In this document: positions 9,029-17,539 of the stretch, one piece after another
Position numbering within the stretch: position 1 is the first letter of the stretch
Layout of the letters: each line of letters opens with the position of its first letter
Origin: an uncultured Prevotellaceae bacterium
GTDB lineage: Bacteria; Bacteroidota; Bacteroidia; Bacteroidales; Bacteroidaceae
Direction: 5' to 3'
DNA: 34,591 nucleotides
Assembly: GCA_902792855.1 (NCBI GenBank)
Contig: CADBBP010000007.1
Coordinates: 1 to 34,591, forward strand
Made by a program: the position numbers and the translations under genes
Notes under the pieces: model-generated
Seen by the model: only the letters and a program-made list of their open reading frames with translations
What the model was told of the DNA's origin: nothing
The model's database searches: none

Positions 9029-12000
9029 TTAGAGGTTGATGTTTACGCCAACAGAGAAGGTGCGTCCGGGTGCGAGCTGTCCCATGTCGACACCCTGTGA
9101 GAGGATGCTTCCTGGCAGTGCGCGGTCGGGGTCGCTTCCCAAGTACTTGGTGAGGGTGAAGAGGTTGGATGCATTGCCCCAGAAGGTGATGCCCTGGAGG
9201 TAAGTGCTGATGATGGGCAGGTGGTAGCTCAGCGTGAGCGAGCTGAGGCGCAGGTAGCTGCCATCCTCTATCCACCGGTCGCTGAAGCGTGAGTTGCCCA
9301 TGGGGTCGGTGTAGTTCACCCTTGGGATGCTGGTGACCTGTCCCTCGGTGTTCCACCTGCTGTTCATGGCCGTTGTCTGGTTGAGGAAGAGGCTTCCTCC
9401 CTCGAGCAGCGACCTCTGGTAGTTGTACACGTCGTTGCCCATGGAGTAGTTGAAAATGGCTGCGAGTGAGAGGCGCTTCCAGGTGAACTTGGTGTAGATG
9501 TTGCCGTAGAGGTCCGGGTTGGGGTCGCCAATGACGCAGCGGTCGGCGTTGTCGATGACGTGGTCGTTGTTAAGGTCGGCAAAGCGCATGTCGCCGGCTT
9601 GGAAATAGGCTCTCTCGCCGTTGTTGGCCACTATGAAGTTGCCGTCGGCGGCAGCCTCGGCGCTGGTGGAATAGACGCCTTTCGACTTCCATCCGTAGAA
9701 CACGCCCACCGGCTTGCCCACCTTGGTGAGCACGTTGGCACCATAGACGTTGGTCTCGAAGGGCCGGTTGTCGGGCAGGGCGGTCACCTTGTTGGCGTAG
9801 TGTCCGGCGGAGAGGCCGAGCTCCCATTGGAAGTTGCGCAGTGCGAGGACTTTGGCAGTGAGGCTGACGTCGAAGCCGCTGTTCTCCAGTTTGCCGTCGT
9901 TGGTCCAGTTCATCTGCAGGCCGCTGGTCCAAGCCAGTTGCTTGAGTGCGAGGAGGTTGTCGGTCCAGCTCTTGAAGATGTTGGCACGCAGGTTGATGCG
10001 GTTGTTGAGGAAGTTGGCCTCCAGCCCGGCGGTGAGCCTGCGGGTGGTCTCCCACTTGAGTTCCGTGTTGCCAATGTTTCCGATGGAGAGGCCGGTGACC
10101 TGGCTGTTGAGCATGAGGTTGGAGACGAAGTAGCTTCTGGAAGCGGTGTAGTCGATGTCGTCGTTGCCGGTGATGTCGTAGCCTACATTGAGGCGCAGGT
10201 AGTTGATGCCCTTGACGCCGGAGAGGAATTTCTCGTTGGAGAGCACCCATGCCGCCTCTACGCTTGGGAAGAGTCCCCACACCACGTCGGCAAGCTTGAG
10301 GCCGTCGGCCTCGTCGCCGATGCGCGAGGAGGTGTGCATGGATACGCCACCGTTGAGGTAGAACCTCTCAGCGTAGTTGTAACCAGCCAGGCCATACCAT
10401 GAGATTTCCTTGGCCTTGTCATCGGCGCCGCCCGTGTCCTTGAACTGAAGCGAGTTGCTCATGTTGGGGGTCTTGTCGTTGCCGGTGTTGTAACCCATTT
10501 GCGATGTTGACTTGAACTCGCTGGTGATGTATCTCACGCCGCCCCTGAAGTCGATGCGGTGTGGGCCGTAGCGGTTGTCCCAGTTCACATAGGTGTCGCT
10601 CTGGATGGATGTCTGGCGTGCTGCTGCGCTCTGAACGATATTCTGGAGCGTGGCACCCTCGTCGAGACCCTTGATGGTGAACGTAGGCACACCCTGGATG
10701 GGCAGGTAGTAGTTCTCGTTGGTGTTGACCAGTCCGAGTGAGAAGTGCTCGCCCACGGTGAGGTGCTTGTTGAAGCGGTAGGTGGGTGTGACGGAGAAGA
10801 TGATGAGGCGCGAGCCGTAGGAGTTGCGGTTGCTGCCGTCGCCATTCTTGAGGATGCTCGTGGGGTTGGCCAGGCGGCCCTTGCCTTGGAACATGCCTTC
10901 GAGGTAGTCGTCGGCGTCAGCCAGGTAGTGGCTGAGGTTGCCGTTCATGTCGTAGGCGTAGGGTGAGAGGAATGGGGCCTTTGTCAGTCCGAGGAAGCCT
11001 GGCGATGTGATGACGCCCTCGAGGGGGTCGATGGGTGCTCCGTCGTCGGTGAGTTTGCGGTCCACGTCGCTGTATGAAGCGTCGAACCTCACCATCAGTC
11101 CCCTGAAGACCTCGATGTCGGAGTTGAGCCTCATGTTGAAGCGTGAGAAGTCGTTCTTGCGCAGCGTGCTGTTGGCAAGTGAGTAGCCCACGGAGAGGTT
11201 GTAGGATGCCACGTTGTCACCACCCTGCACGTTGATGCCGTAGTTTTGCGAGAAGGCGTTCTCATACACCTCGTCCGTCCAGTCTGTCTGGTTGTGGTAC
11301 TGCTTGTAGTAGAAGTAGTTGGGGTCGTTGTTGAGGTATTTCATCTTCCCTATGTTCTTCGACCTTCCAGCCAGCAACTCGGTGGTGTAGAGGCGGTAGT
11401 CCTCGGCATTCATCATGTCGGGAAGCTTTGGCACCAGTTCGTAACGCCCGTTGATGGTGACGTCGATTTTGGTGGCCATGCTCTTGTTGCGCTTGGTCTC
11501 GATGAGGATGACGCCGTCGGCAGCCTTTGCGCCATAGAGGGCTGTTCCGTTTTTCAAGACGGTGACGCGCTCTATGTCGTTGTTGTTGATGTTGGCGAGC
11601 ATGTTGTTGTAGTAGCCTTGGTGGAGCATCTGTCGGTTGTACTGCATGTCCATGATGACGCCGTCGATGACGATGAGCGGCTGTGCGTTGGCGTGCAGTG
11701 AGTTGATGCCCTCTATGAGCAGGCGGTTGCCAATGCCGGTGAGCCCTCCCATGGAGGTGGGCCTTGTGTCGGCCGCGAGCTGTTGTGCCATCAGCGGGTC
11801 GGCGCTCACCTCCGAGGTGTTGTCAAAGGCGTTGGCCTCCGCCGTGGCGTTGGCGTTGGTGGTGCTCTTGTAAAGCGGTGCGAAGTTGTCCTGGTATAGC
11901 CGTCCATTGGCCACAGACTTGCTCACGGCGCACTGTTGGATGTTGTAGCCATCGACGCGCATGATGATGGAGCGTGTGTAGTCGGGTGCGCTCAGTTTGT

Positions 12001-12178
12001 AGTTGCCGTTCTCGTCGGTCAGGGCGGAATAGCGCTTGTCGCCATAGGCCTGCACGATGACACCGGCGAGAGGCTTGCCCGTTGCAGCGTCCACCACTTG
12101 CCCGGTGATGTCTTTCATGTCTTGTGCAGCCACCGAGGCCGCAGCCATCCACAAAGCGAATAATAGATGCTTTCTCAT
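9029..12178 (-). CDS. SusC/RagA-like TonB-dependent outer-membrane transporter (second pair), TonB box not evident
   Basis: Outer-membrane beta-barrel of 1049 residues that would import oligosaccharides with its SusD partner. After a signal peptide (ending SVAAQ) comes a carboxypeptidase-regulatory-like domain (DITGQVVDAATGKPLAGV, about residues 23-100), then a plug with PLIVIDGV and the SusC signature in altered form, DIERVTVLKNGTALYGAKAADG, then a barrel ending in FSVGVNINL. The usual VVVT-type TonB box between the regulatory domain and plug is not recognisable; that stretch is instead Asn/Ala-rich (STTNANATAEANAF). The start overlaps the stop of the upstream FAS1 gene by 4 bp (ATGA arrangement), which suggests translational coupling. 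SusC identity is secure; energisation through TonB is inferred from family. Confidence 0.93.
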   Translation of the reverse strand: MRKHLLFALWMAAASVAAQDMKDITGQVVDAATGKPLAGVIVQAYGDKRYSALTDENGNYKLSAPDYTRSIIMRVDGYNIQQCAVSKSVANGRLYQDNFAPLYKSTTNANATAEANAFDNTSEVSADPLMAQQLAADTRPTSMGGLTGIGNRLLIEGINSLHANAQPLIVIDGVIMDMQYNRQMLHQGYYNNMLANINNNDIERVTVLKNGTALYGAKAADGVILIETKRNKSMATKIDVTINGRYELVPKLPDMMNAEDYRLYTTELLAGRSKNIGKMKYLNNDPNYFYYKQYHNQTDWTDEVYENAFSQNYGINVQGGDNVASYNLSVGYSLANSTLRKNDFSRFNMRLNSDIEVFRGLMVRFDASYSDVDRKLTDDGAPIDPLEGVITSPGFLGLTKAPFLSPYAYDMNGNLSHYLADADDYLEGMFQGKGRLANPTSILKNGDGSNRNSYGSRLIIFSVTPTYRFNKHLTVGEHFSLGLVNTNENYYLPIQGVPTFTIKGLDEGATLQNIVQSAAARQTSIQSDTYVNWDNRYGPHRIDFRGGVRYITSEFKSTSQMGYNTGNDKTPNMSNSLQFKDTGGADDKAKEISWYGLAGYNYAERFYLNGGVSMHTSSRIGDEADGLKLADVVWGLFPSVEAAWVLSNEKFLSGVKGINYLRLNVGYDITGNDDIDYTASRSYFVSNLMLNSQVTGLSIGNIGNTELKWETTRRLTAGLEANFLNNRINLRANIFKSWTDNLLALKQLAWTSGLQMNWTNDGKLENSGFDVSLTAKVLALRNFQWELGLSAGHYANKVTALPDNRPFETNVYGANVLTKVGKPVGVFYGWKSKGVYSTSAEAAADGNFIVANNGERAYFQAGDMRFADLNNDHVIDNADRCVIGDPNPDLYGNIYTKFTWKRLSLAAIFNYSMGNDVYNYQRSLLEGGSLFLNQTTAMNSRWNTEGQVTSIPRVNYTDPMGNSRFSDRWIEDGSYLRLSSLTLSYHLPIISTYLQGITFWGNASNLFTLTKYLGSDPDRALPGSILSQGVDMGQLAPGRTFSVGVNINL

Positions 12179-13842
12179 TGTTGTTTGGATTTAGAGGGTG
12201 AATAGCTTGCCACGTTGCCCATGGCGGAGCGGTTGGCGTTGCCTTCCTGCTTGTTGGGCCTTGGCCTTAGGTAGATGCAGTCGAGATACATTTCACGCGA
12301 GTAGGATGAGGTCTCCCTTGCGAGGATGGAGCATGTCAACCTGACGGAGGCTTTGATGTCGCTTTGGTCGAAGTTGCAAGCGGGGAAGTGGAAGTTCTCT
12401 GCCAGCACGATGGTGTCCACGCGCTCCGGGTCGGTGCGGAACTGTGTGTTGCCGCAGTTGAAGGTCTGGTTGTTGCCGAGGGAGTCCACGTAGTTGATGG
12501 TGGCCCTGAACTTGCAAGGCTTGAGGCCTGTGGCTCCGGGGTTGTCCACGGTGCGGGGGAGGATGATGGCGCACACGTCGTAGTTGCCGCTCAAGGTGTT
12601 GTTCACGCGGTAGGTGAGTTCCCAGTTGGCGGTGGCGGTGCGTGCCAGGATGTCGAGGTAGCCTCCCTTGGAGATGCTGTCGCCAGCGGCGTGGCGCACG
12701 TTGTATGTGCAGTCCTTCTCCGTGGTGATGAGGTGTGTGCTCTCTGCCTCGCTCCATATCTCCTTGAAGAAGGTGTTCTCAAGGGTGAAGGGCCACTGCG
12801 GGGCTACGTAGAGTGTTCCGTTGCTGCACTCGGCAGGCATGGTGCCGGCGAGTATGCCCCCGTTGTCGAAGGGTCTGTAGAAGACGTGGTATTCGGGCGT
12901 GGTGCGCGAGTATTGCACGGAGATGAGCGAGTCGTTGATGGACTTCTGGTCGGTCATGTTGTAGATGGCGTCGTCGAGCAGTGCGCGGTTGGTCCAGTAT
13001 TGCTGGATGGAGTCGCGCTTCTGCACCTGCTGGTCATAGATGAAATACTGCTTTGCCACGTCCCATGCCTGCTGCCATCCCTCGTTGGTGGGCGCCACCA
13101 TGAGGTAGGTGGAGTCCTCGGCGTCGATGTAGCCTATTCTCTCGAGGATGCGGTTGCGCTCGATGACGACGGAGTCCACGTAGATGGGCACGCCTTCGAC
13201 GATGCCGCTGGAGACGGAGTTGTCGGCGTCGAAATAGTCCTCCTCATATTGCCTCAGGTTGGCTCCAATGAGTGAGAGGCGCGGGTTGTCGCAGAGCATC
13301 TCGTAGAGGCTGTAGCGATAGGGGAGGGGTCTCTCCGTGACATGTAGCACGCCGTTCTTGGCATGGTTGTTGGGTGCAGTCACCCTCACGCCCTCGATGC
13401 CGTCGGGACCTATGGTCACGTGCTTGGAGTTGAGCATGAGCATCTTGTTGGGGGCTGCAGAGACAGAGTTGAGCGAGCGTGCGAGGTGATTGAGCACGAA
13501 GGTGTGCTCCACCACGGAGTCGCCCTGGTTGGTCTGCACCAGGTTGAGCAGTGAGTCTCGGTTGAAGGAGCCGTTGACAGGAGCCACGACGGTGAATGCC
13601 TGTCCTGCGTTGAGCAGGTCGGCGTAGCTCACCGGTGTCTTCTTGTGCATCCTGAACACCTTTGTCTGCTCGAGCACTTGGCAGAAGTCGGTCAGTTGCG
13701 GGTTTTCCTTTAGCTGCTGCCATAGCGTGGAGGTGGCTCCCCCCATGTCGGCGTTCTCGTAGTGGTCGTCCCATTCGGAGCACCCATATAGGCAGCATGT
13801 GGCGCAAATGGCGCAAACGATATATTTTGGATTCATCATCAT
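12175..13842 (-). CDS. FAS1 (fasciclin) domain lipoprotein with C-terminal jelly-roll-like domain
   Basis: Predicted surface lipoprotein of 555 residues. The lipobox is LYGC, with the cysteine at about residue 21. Two FAS1-like units follow: the first (about 40-170) shows FTVVAPVNGSF and NGVLHVTERPL, the normal first and last FAS1 motifs; the second (about 175-310) shows YLMVAPTNEGW. A C-terminal beta-rich domain (about 350-540) with ATANWELTYRV and YLDCIYLRPRP resembles the end of the next FAS1 gene upstream. FAS1 domains usually mediate adhesion or binding. Its place directly before SusC with a 4-bp overlap suggests a role as a glycan-binding partner of the second SusCD pair, by analogy with SusE/F or SGBP proteins; that is inference. 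Three adjacent ATG codons (13842, 13839, 13836) are possible starts. Confidence 0.82.
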   Translation of the reverse strand: MMMNPKYIVCAICATCCLYGCSEWDDHYENADMGGATSTLWQQLKENPQLTDFCQVLEQTKVFRMHKKTPVSYADLLNAGQAFTVVAPVNGSFNRDSLLNLVQTNQGDSVVEHTFVLNHLARSLNSVSAAPNKMLMLNSKHVTIGPDGIEGVRVTAPNNHAKNGVLHVTERPLPYRYSLYEMLCDNPRLSLIGANLRQYEEDYFDADNSVSSGIVEGVPIYVDSVVIERNRILERIGYIDAEDSTYLMVAPTNEGWQQAWDVAKQYFIYDQQVQKRDSIQQYWTNRALLDDAIYNMTDQKSINDSLISVQYSRTTPEYHVFYRPFDNGGILAGTMPAECSNGTLYVAPQWPFTLENTFFKEIWSEAESTHLITTEKDCTYNVRHAAGDSISKGGYLDILARTATANWELTYRVNNTLSGNYDVCAIILPRTVDNPGATGLKPCKFRATINYVDSLGNNQTFNCGNTQFRTDPERVDTIVLAENFHFPACNFDQSDIKASVRLTCSILARETSSYSREMYLDCIYLRPRPNKQEGNANRSAMGNVASYSPSKSKQQ

Positions 13843-13871
13843 TGTTGTTTGCTGTTTATGACTGATGTGTA

Positions 13872-15797
13872 TTAATGGGTGTCCTCACCCTCAGGGCTTC
13901 CATAGACGCTCTTGGGGCACAGCTCGATGTAGTCGAAGGACCAGTAGCGGTCGGGGTCGTCGAGCACTTGGCGGAAGCGCAGATAGTAGGTCTTGTTGGA
14001 GTCAAGATATTGTGTTGCCAGCACGCGGCGCAGGTTCCAGTTGTTGCCGCGAAGGGGGTTGTCGGCGTCCCACGGGCGGTAGCTGTCCATACCCTTCATG
14101 TAGCCGCGGTTGTGCATGGCCTTGTCGTTGGCGGTGTTCTCCTCCTCGTCGTCGGTGTCCTCCACCCATCCGATGTTGGGGTCGGGACCATAGACGCGCA
14201 GGTCAACGGGGATGCCGCAGGGCTCGTTGTTGAGGTACACCTGCACCACGCCGCGCTCCTCGCCGACGGTGTAACCCAAGCGGATCTCGTAGGTGCCGGA
14301 GGGTACGGGGAGCAGTTTGAATGCCACGTCGAACACGCCGCTGATACATACGGCGTTGGCCTGGTAGGAGTTCCAGTAGCCCACGTCGCTATGCACGCCC
14401 ACGTAGGTCTCGTCGCTCACCTTCCAGTCGGTGATGTAATTGTTCTTGAACCCGGTGAGGATGTCCTCGCCGTAGCGGCCACGGCCGTTGCAGTTCATGA
14501 AGTCGGGGCTGAGCACGGTGGCGTCGATGCGGATGCGGCAGTTGAGCACCACGTCGCGCACCTGTGTGGTGTAGGCCAGGATGTCGTCGAGGTAGTGATA
14601 CACACCGTTGAGCGCGTTCTGGTCGGTGGTGCCCGACTCAGATGGCGAGAGCACCTTCACACCTCTGACGGTGAAGCGGTTCTGGAGACCCTTGCGGTTG
14701 ATGAAGAGGCCTGCCGGCGGTCCTGCGAAGCGCATCATGGTGCCGGGGCACATGGTCTCGTAGAACTCCTCCGGGTCGCTGAGCGAGGTGTACCAGCAGT
14801 GCTCCCTCAACTCACCCGACATCACCCAGCTGTTGTACTGTCCGATGCGGGGCAGGAGGTGGTAGCTGACGAAGCGGTTGAGCGGGTTCTTGCGGTTCTT
14901 GAAATCGTCGTCGTAGAGGCCGGCGTCCTCGGGGAAGGTCTCGTCATACACGCGCTTGGCGTAAGCCTTGAGGTCGTCGAGGTTGTTGATGCCATGGGCA
15001 TGATAGACGGAGTCGGGTTCCACGAAGGCGGTGTACTTGAAATAGCGCTTTTCCGGCCAGAAGGAGCGGGTGTAGAGGGCGGAGCCCGAGGTACACCTCA
15101 CCATGACGCCTTCATGCACGGAGTCCTCGCTGCAGCTGTAGGTCTCGTCGAGGTAGTTGACCAAAGAGTCGCACATGCCGGTGAGCGAGAGTGCCTGTGA
15201 GAAGATGGTGAGTGCCGGGTCTTCTGCAATCTTGTCGGGCAGGAGGAGGCTGCTTGAGGAGATGACGTTGTCGAGCACGTGTACCACACCGTTGGTCACG
15301 GAGTCGTTGTAGTCGATCATCTTGGAGTTCTTGTTGATGTAGTACACCAATGCGTTGTGGTTGGTCACGTCGGAGTCGCTGGAGAGCACGATGTATGCGT
15401 CGTCCATGTTGAGCTCCGGGAGGGCGCCCTCGCCGATGTCGGTGGTGAAGAATGCACCTTTTTTAATAATGTGTGTTCTTGCCAGGGTGTCGCATGTCTC
15501 CGTCGGGATGTTGTCCACGTGTTGGTAGCCCGAGCGCTGCAGGTAGCGTCCGATGGCGTCGTTGGTGGGTGCGAAGAGCGTGTAGGTGCCGTAGGTGGAG
15601 AGCATGGAGAAATATGGCGTGCGCTTGAGAATGGCGATGAACTCGCTAAACTGCTCGGTGTTGTCCTCCAGGAACCCTGCCGCAGTGACTTTCTTCGACT
15701 GGTAGTAGTTCATGGGCACGTCGTCGTCGTTGTCCACGCAGGCGACGAATGAGCAGATGGCCATGAGGGCTACAAGGATGATTGGAAATTTCTTCAT
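13872..15797 (-). CDS. FAS1 (fasciclin) domain lipoprotein, two units plus C-terminal binding-like domain
   Basis: Lipoprotein of 641 residues; the signal peptide ends in SFVAC with the cysteine at residue 20. The first FAS1 unit (about 35-180) has YTLFAPTNDAI and NGVVHVLDNVI, both typical. The second (about 185-425) ends NGVYHYLDDIL and has a long insert. The remaining 210 residues form a beta-rich domain with GTYEIRLGYTVGEERGVVQV and YWSFDYIELCP, of the kind seen in carbohydrate-binding jelly rolls. It shares the FAS1-FAS1-jelly roll plan with the following gene, 29 bp downstream, so the two may be old duplicates. It lies 27 bp after the first SusD gene. A role in glycan capture at the surface is inferred from position. 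Confidence 0.85.
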   Translation of the reverse strand: MKKFPIILVALMAICSFVACVDNDDDVPMNYYQSKKVTAAGFLEDNTEQFSEFIAILKRTPYFSMLSTYGTYTLFAPTNDAIGRYLQRSGYQHVDNIPTETCDTLARTHIIKKGAFFTTDIGEGALPELNMDDAYIVLSSDSDVTNHNALVYYINKNSKMIDYNDSVTNGVVHVLDNVISSSSLLLPDKIAEDPALTIFSQALSLTGMCDSLVNYLDETYSCSEDSVHEGVMVRCTSGSALYTRSFWPEKRYFKYTAFVEPDSVYHAHGINNLDDLKAYAKRVYDETFPEDAGLYDDDFKNRKNPLNRFVSYHLLPRIGQYNSWVMSGELREHCWYTSLSDPEEFYETMCPGTMMRFAGPPAGLFINRKGLQNRFTVRGVKVLSPSESGTTDQNALNGVYHYLDDILAYTTQVRDVVLNCRIRIDATVLSPDFMNCNGRGRYGEDILTGFKNNYITDWKVSDETYVGVHSDVGYWNSYQANAVCISGVFDVAFKLLPVPSGTYEIRLGYTVGEERGVVQVYLNNEPCGIPVDLRVYGPDPNIGWVEDTDDEEENTANDKAMHNRGYMKGMDSYRPWDADNPLRGNNWNLRRVLATQYLDSNKTYYLRFRQVLDDPDRYWSFDYIELCPKSVYGSPEGEDTH

Positions 15798-15824
15798 GAT
15801 GATATACGTTTTTGTTGGCAGGGT

Positions 15825-17507
15825 TTACTTTGTGATTTCATTGTCCTCCTCGTTGCCGAATGCGGGGTTCTGCACAAGCAGCGGGTTGACTTTCAACTCG
15901 TTCTTTGCGTATGGGAAGTAGATGATGTTGGGGTCTGCCAGCTTGATTTTGATGGCGTTGACATTCTCGATGTACTTCCTCGAAGCGAGGGACACCAAGC
16001 GTGTGTTGTTGCCGTCGCGACGGGCTATTCTCACCAGGTCGAACCAGCGCTTGCCCTCGAACATGAACTCCCTCTGCCTTTCCTCGAGGAGGAGTTCCTC
16101 CATGGAGGCCTTCGATGAGATGTAGTCAACCATCTTGAGGGTGTCGGAGCGTGCTGACGAAGTGACGTCGTTGGCGCGCTTGTTGACGGTGTTGATGAGC
16201 ATGAATGCTGCCGGGTAATTGTCCTCACCCTTTTGGATTTCAGCCTCTGCCTTGATGAGGAGCATGTCGCTCAGGCGGTAGAAAATCCAGTTGGCGTCGC
16301 CGCTGGAGCGGCGTGTGCTTGCCAGGTTGAGGTCGGCCTCCTTGGTGATGTTCTGGTTGGAGAAGCTCACGGAGCTTCTCACATACTTGGTGATGGCATA
16401 GCGTGAGTTGTCGAGTTCAGAGGCTTCATACACCCTTCCGTCGGTTTTCTTGAAGACGGCGTTGTTGCCCTGTGCCACGTCCTTGCAGAGGAAGTCGGGC
16501 GCACTCAGACGGCCCATGGTGTTGGTGTTGTTGCCGTAGTAGGTGTTCACCCAAGAGTTCTGCTGGCTCTGGTTGGTGCGGAAGTAGAGTTCGAAGATGC
16601 TCTCGAAGGAGTTTCCGGCCCCGAAGATTTCGTTGTAGGCGTTGCCGCAGACGGTGCTTCCCACTGGCTTCTCCAGAATCATGGGGATGTCGCCGAAGAG
16701 AGCGATGTCATTGATGTTGCCCTCGCGCTCGAGCATCTCCTTGTATTGCTCGCGCTTGAAGTCAATCACCAGGTCGCAATACCTGATGCAGTTGTCCCAG
16801 TCACCCTTCCAGAGGTAGAGGTCTGCCAGCAGTGCGTAGATGGCCCATCGTGTGATTTTGCTGGAATTCTGGTAGGCGTTGGGGCTGTCGTCGGTGTAGT
16901 AGCGTCTCACGGCGTCGCCTTTCACGCGCTCCAGGTCGGTGATGAGGGAGTCGAGCACGGCGTTGAACGGCGTGGCGGGAATGACGTAAGTCTGTGCGTC
17001 GTCGATACTCGGCTGTGTGGTGTAAGGCACGTCGCGGAAGGTGCGGATGAGGTAGAAGTAGCAGAGTGCGCGGATGGCCGTGGCCTCTGCGATGTTGGCC
17101 TTCATCTCCTCCAAGGTGTAGTTGGGGTCGATGGCCTGCACCTCCGGTGCGTAGTGGCACACGGTGTTGCAACGGTTGATGGCCTCGTAGAAGCGTGCCC
17201 AGTTGCACATGGGGTTGGAGGGGAGCAGGTTCTCCTTGAGGATTTCATTGATTTCGTTGGGCACGTTGGTGCCGAGTCTGAGGTTGTCGGAGCGCAGCTC
17301 TCCCCAGACACCCATTCGGGTGAGGCAGTCGCTGTTCTCCAGGCTCTCGTAGCAGCTGTTGACCACGCTGGTGACGTCGCCCTTCTCCGTCCAGTAGTTT
17401 TCGAGCACCACCTCGTTCATGGGCAGGATGTCGAGGTAGTCGGAGCATCCCGTCAGTGTGCATGCGAGGCAGGCGGCGTATATGATATGTTTCAATTTGT
17501 CATTCAT
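15825..17507 (-). CDS. SusD/RagB-family surface glycan-binding lipoprotein (first pair)
   Basis: Canonical SusD-type lipoprotein of 561 residues. The lipobox is LTGC (cysteine at about residue 21), followed by SDYLDILP, a common SusD beginning. The TPR-like N-terminal part includes ANIAEATAIRALCYFYLIRTF and DVPYTT. Late motifs YRLSDMLLIKAEAE and RQREFMFEGKRWFDLVRIAR are textbook. The ATG at 17507 was chosen over an upstream in-frame TTG at 17516 because it gives a tight signal peptide. The gene starts 32 bp after the SusC-like stop. It should form the lid of that SusC channel. Ligand unknown. Confidence 0.95.
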   Translation of the reverse strand: MNDKLKHIIYAACLACTLTGCSDYLDILPMNEVVLENYWTEKGDVTSVVNSCYESLENSDCLTRMGVWGELRSDNLRLGTNVPNEINEILKENLLPSNPMCNWARFYEAINRCNTVCHYAPEVQAIDPNYTLEEMKANIAEATAIRALCYFYLIRTFRDVPYTTQPSIDDAQTYVIPATPFNAVLDSLITDLERVKGDAVRRYYTDDSPNAYQNSSKITRWAIYALLADLYLWKGDWDNCIRYCDLVIDFKREQYKEMLEREGNINDIALFGDIPMILEKPVGSTVCGNAYNEIFGAGNSFESIFELYFRTNQSQQNSWVNTYYGNNTNTMGRLSAPDFLCKDVAQGNNAVFKKTDGRVYEASELDNSRYAITKYVRSSVSFSNQNITKEADLNLASTRRSSGDANWIFYRLSDMLLIKAEAEIQKGEDNYPAAFMLINTVNKRANDVTSSARSDTLKMVDYISSKASMEELLLEERQREFMFEGKRWFDLVRIARRDGNNTRLVSLASRKYIENVNAIKIKLADPNIIYFPYAKNELKVNPLLVQNPAFGNEEDNEITK

Positions 17508-17539
17508 GGTTGTCAAATGTCAAAATGATGTGTGAATGA

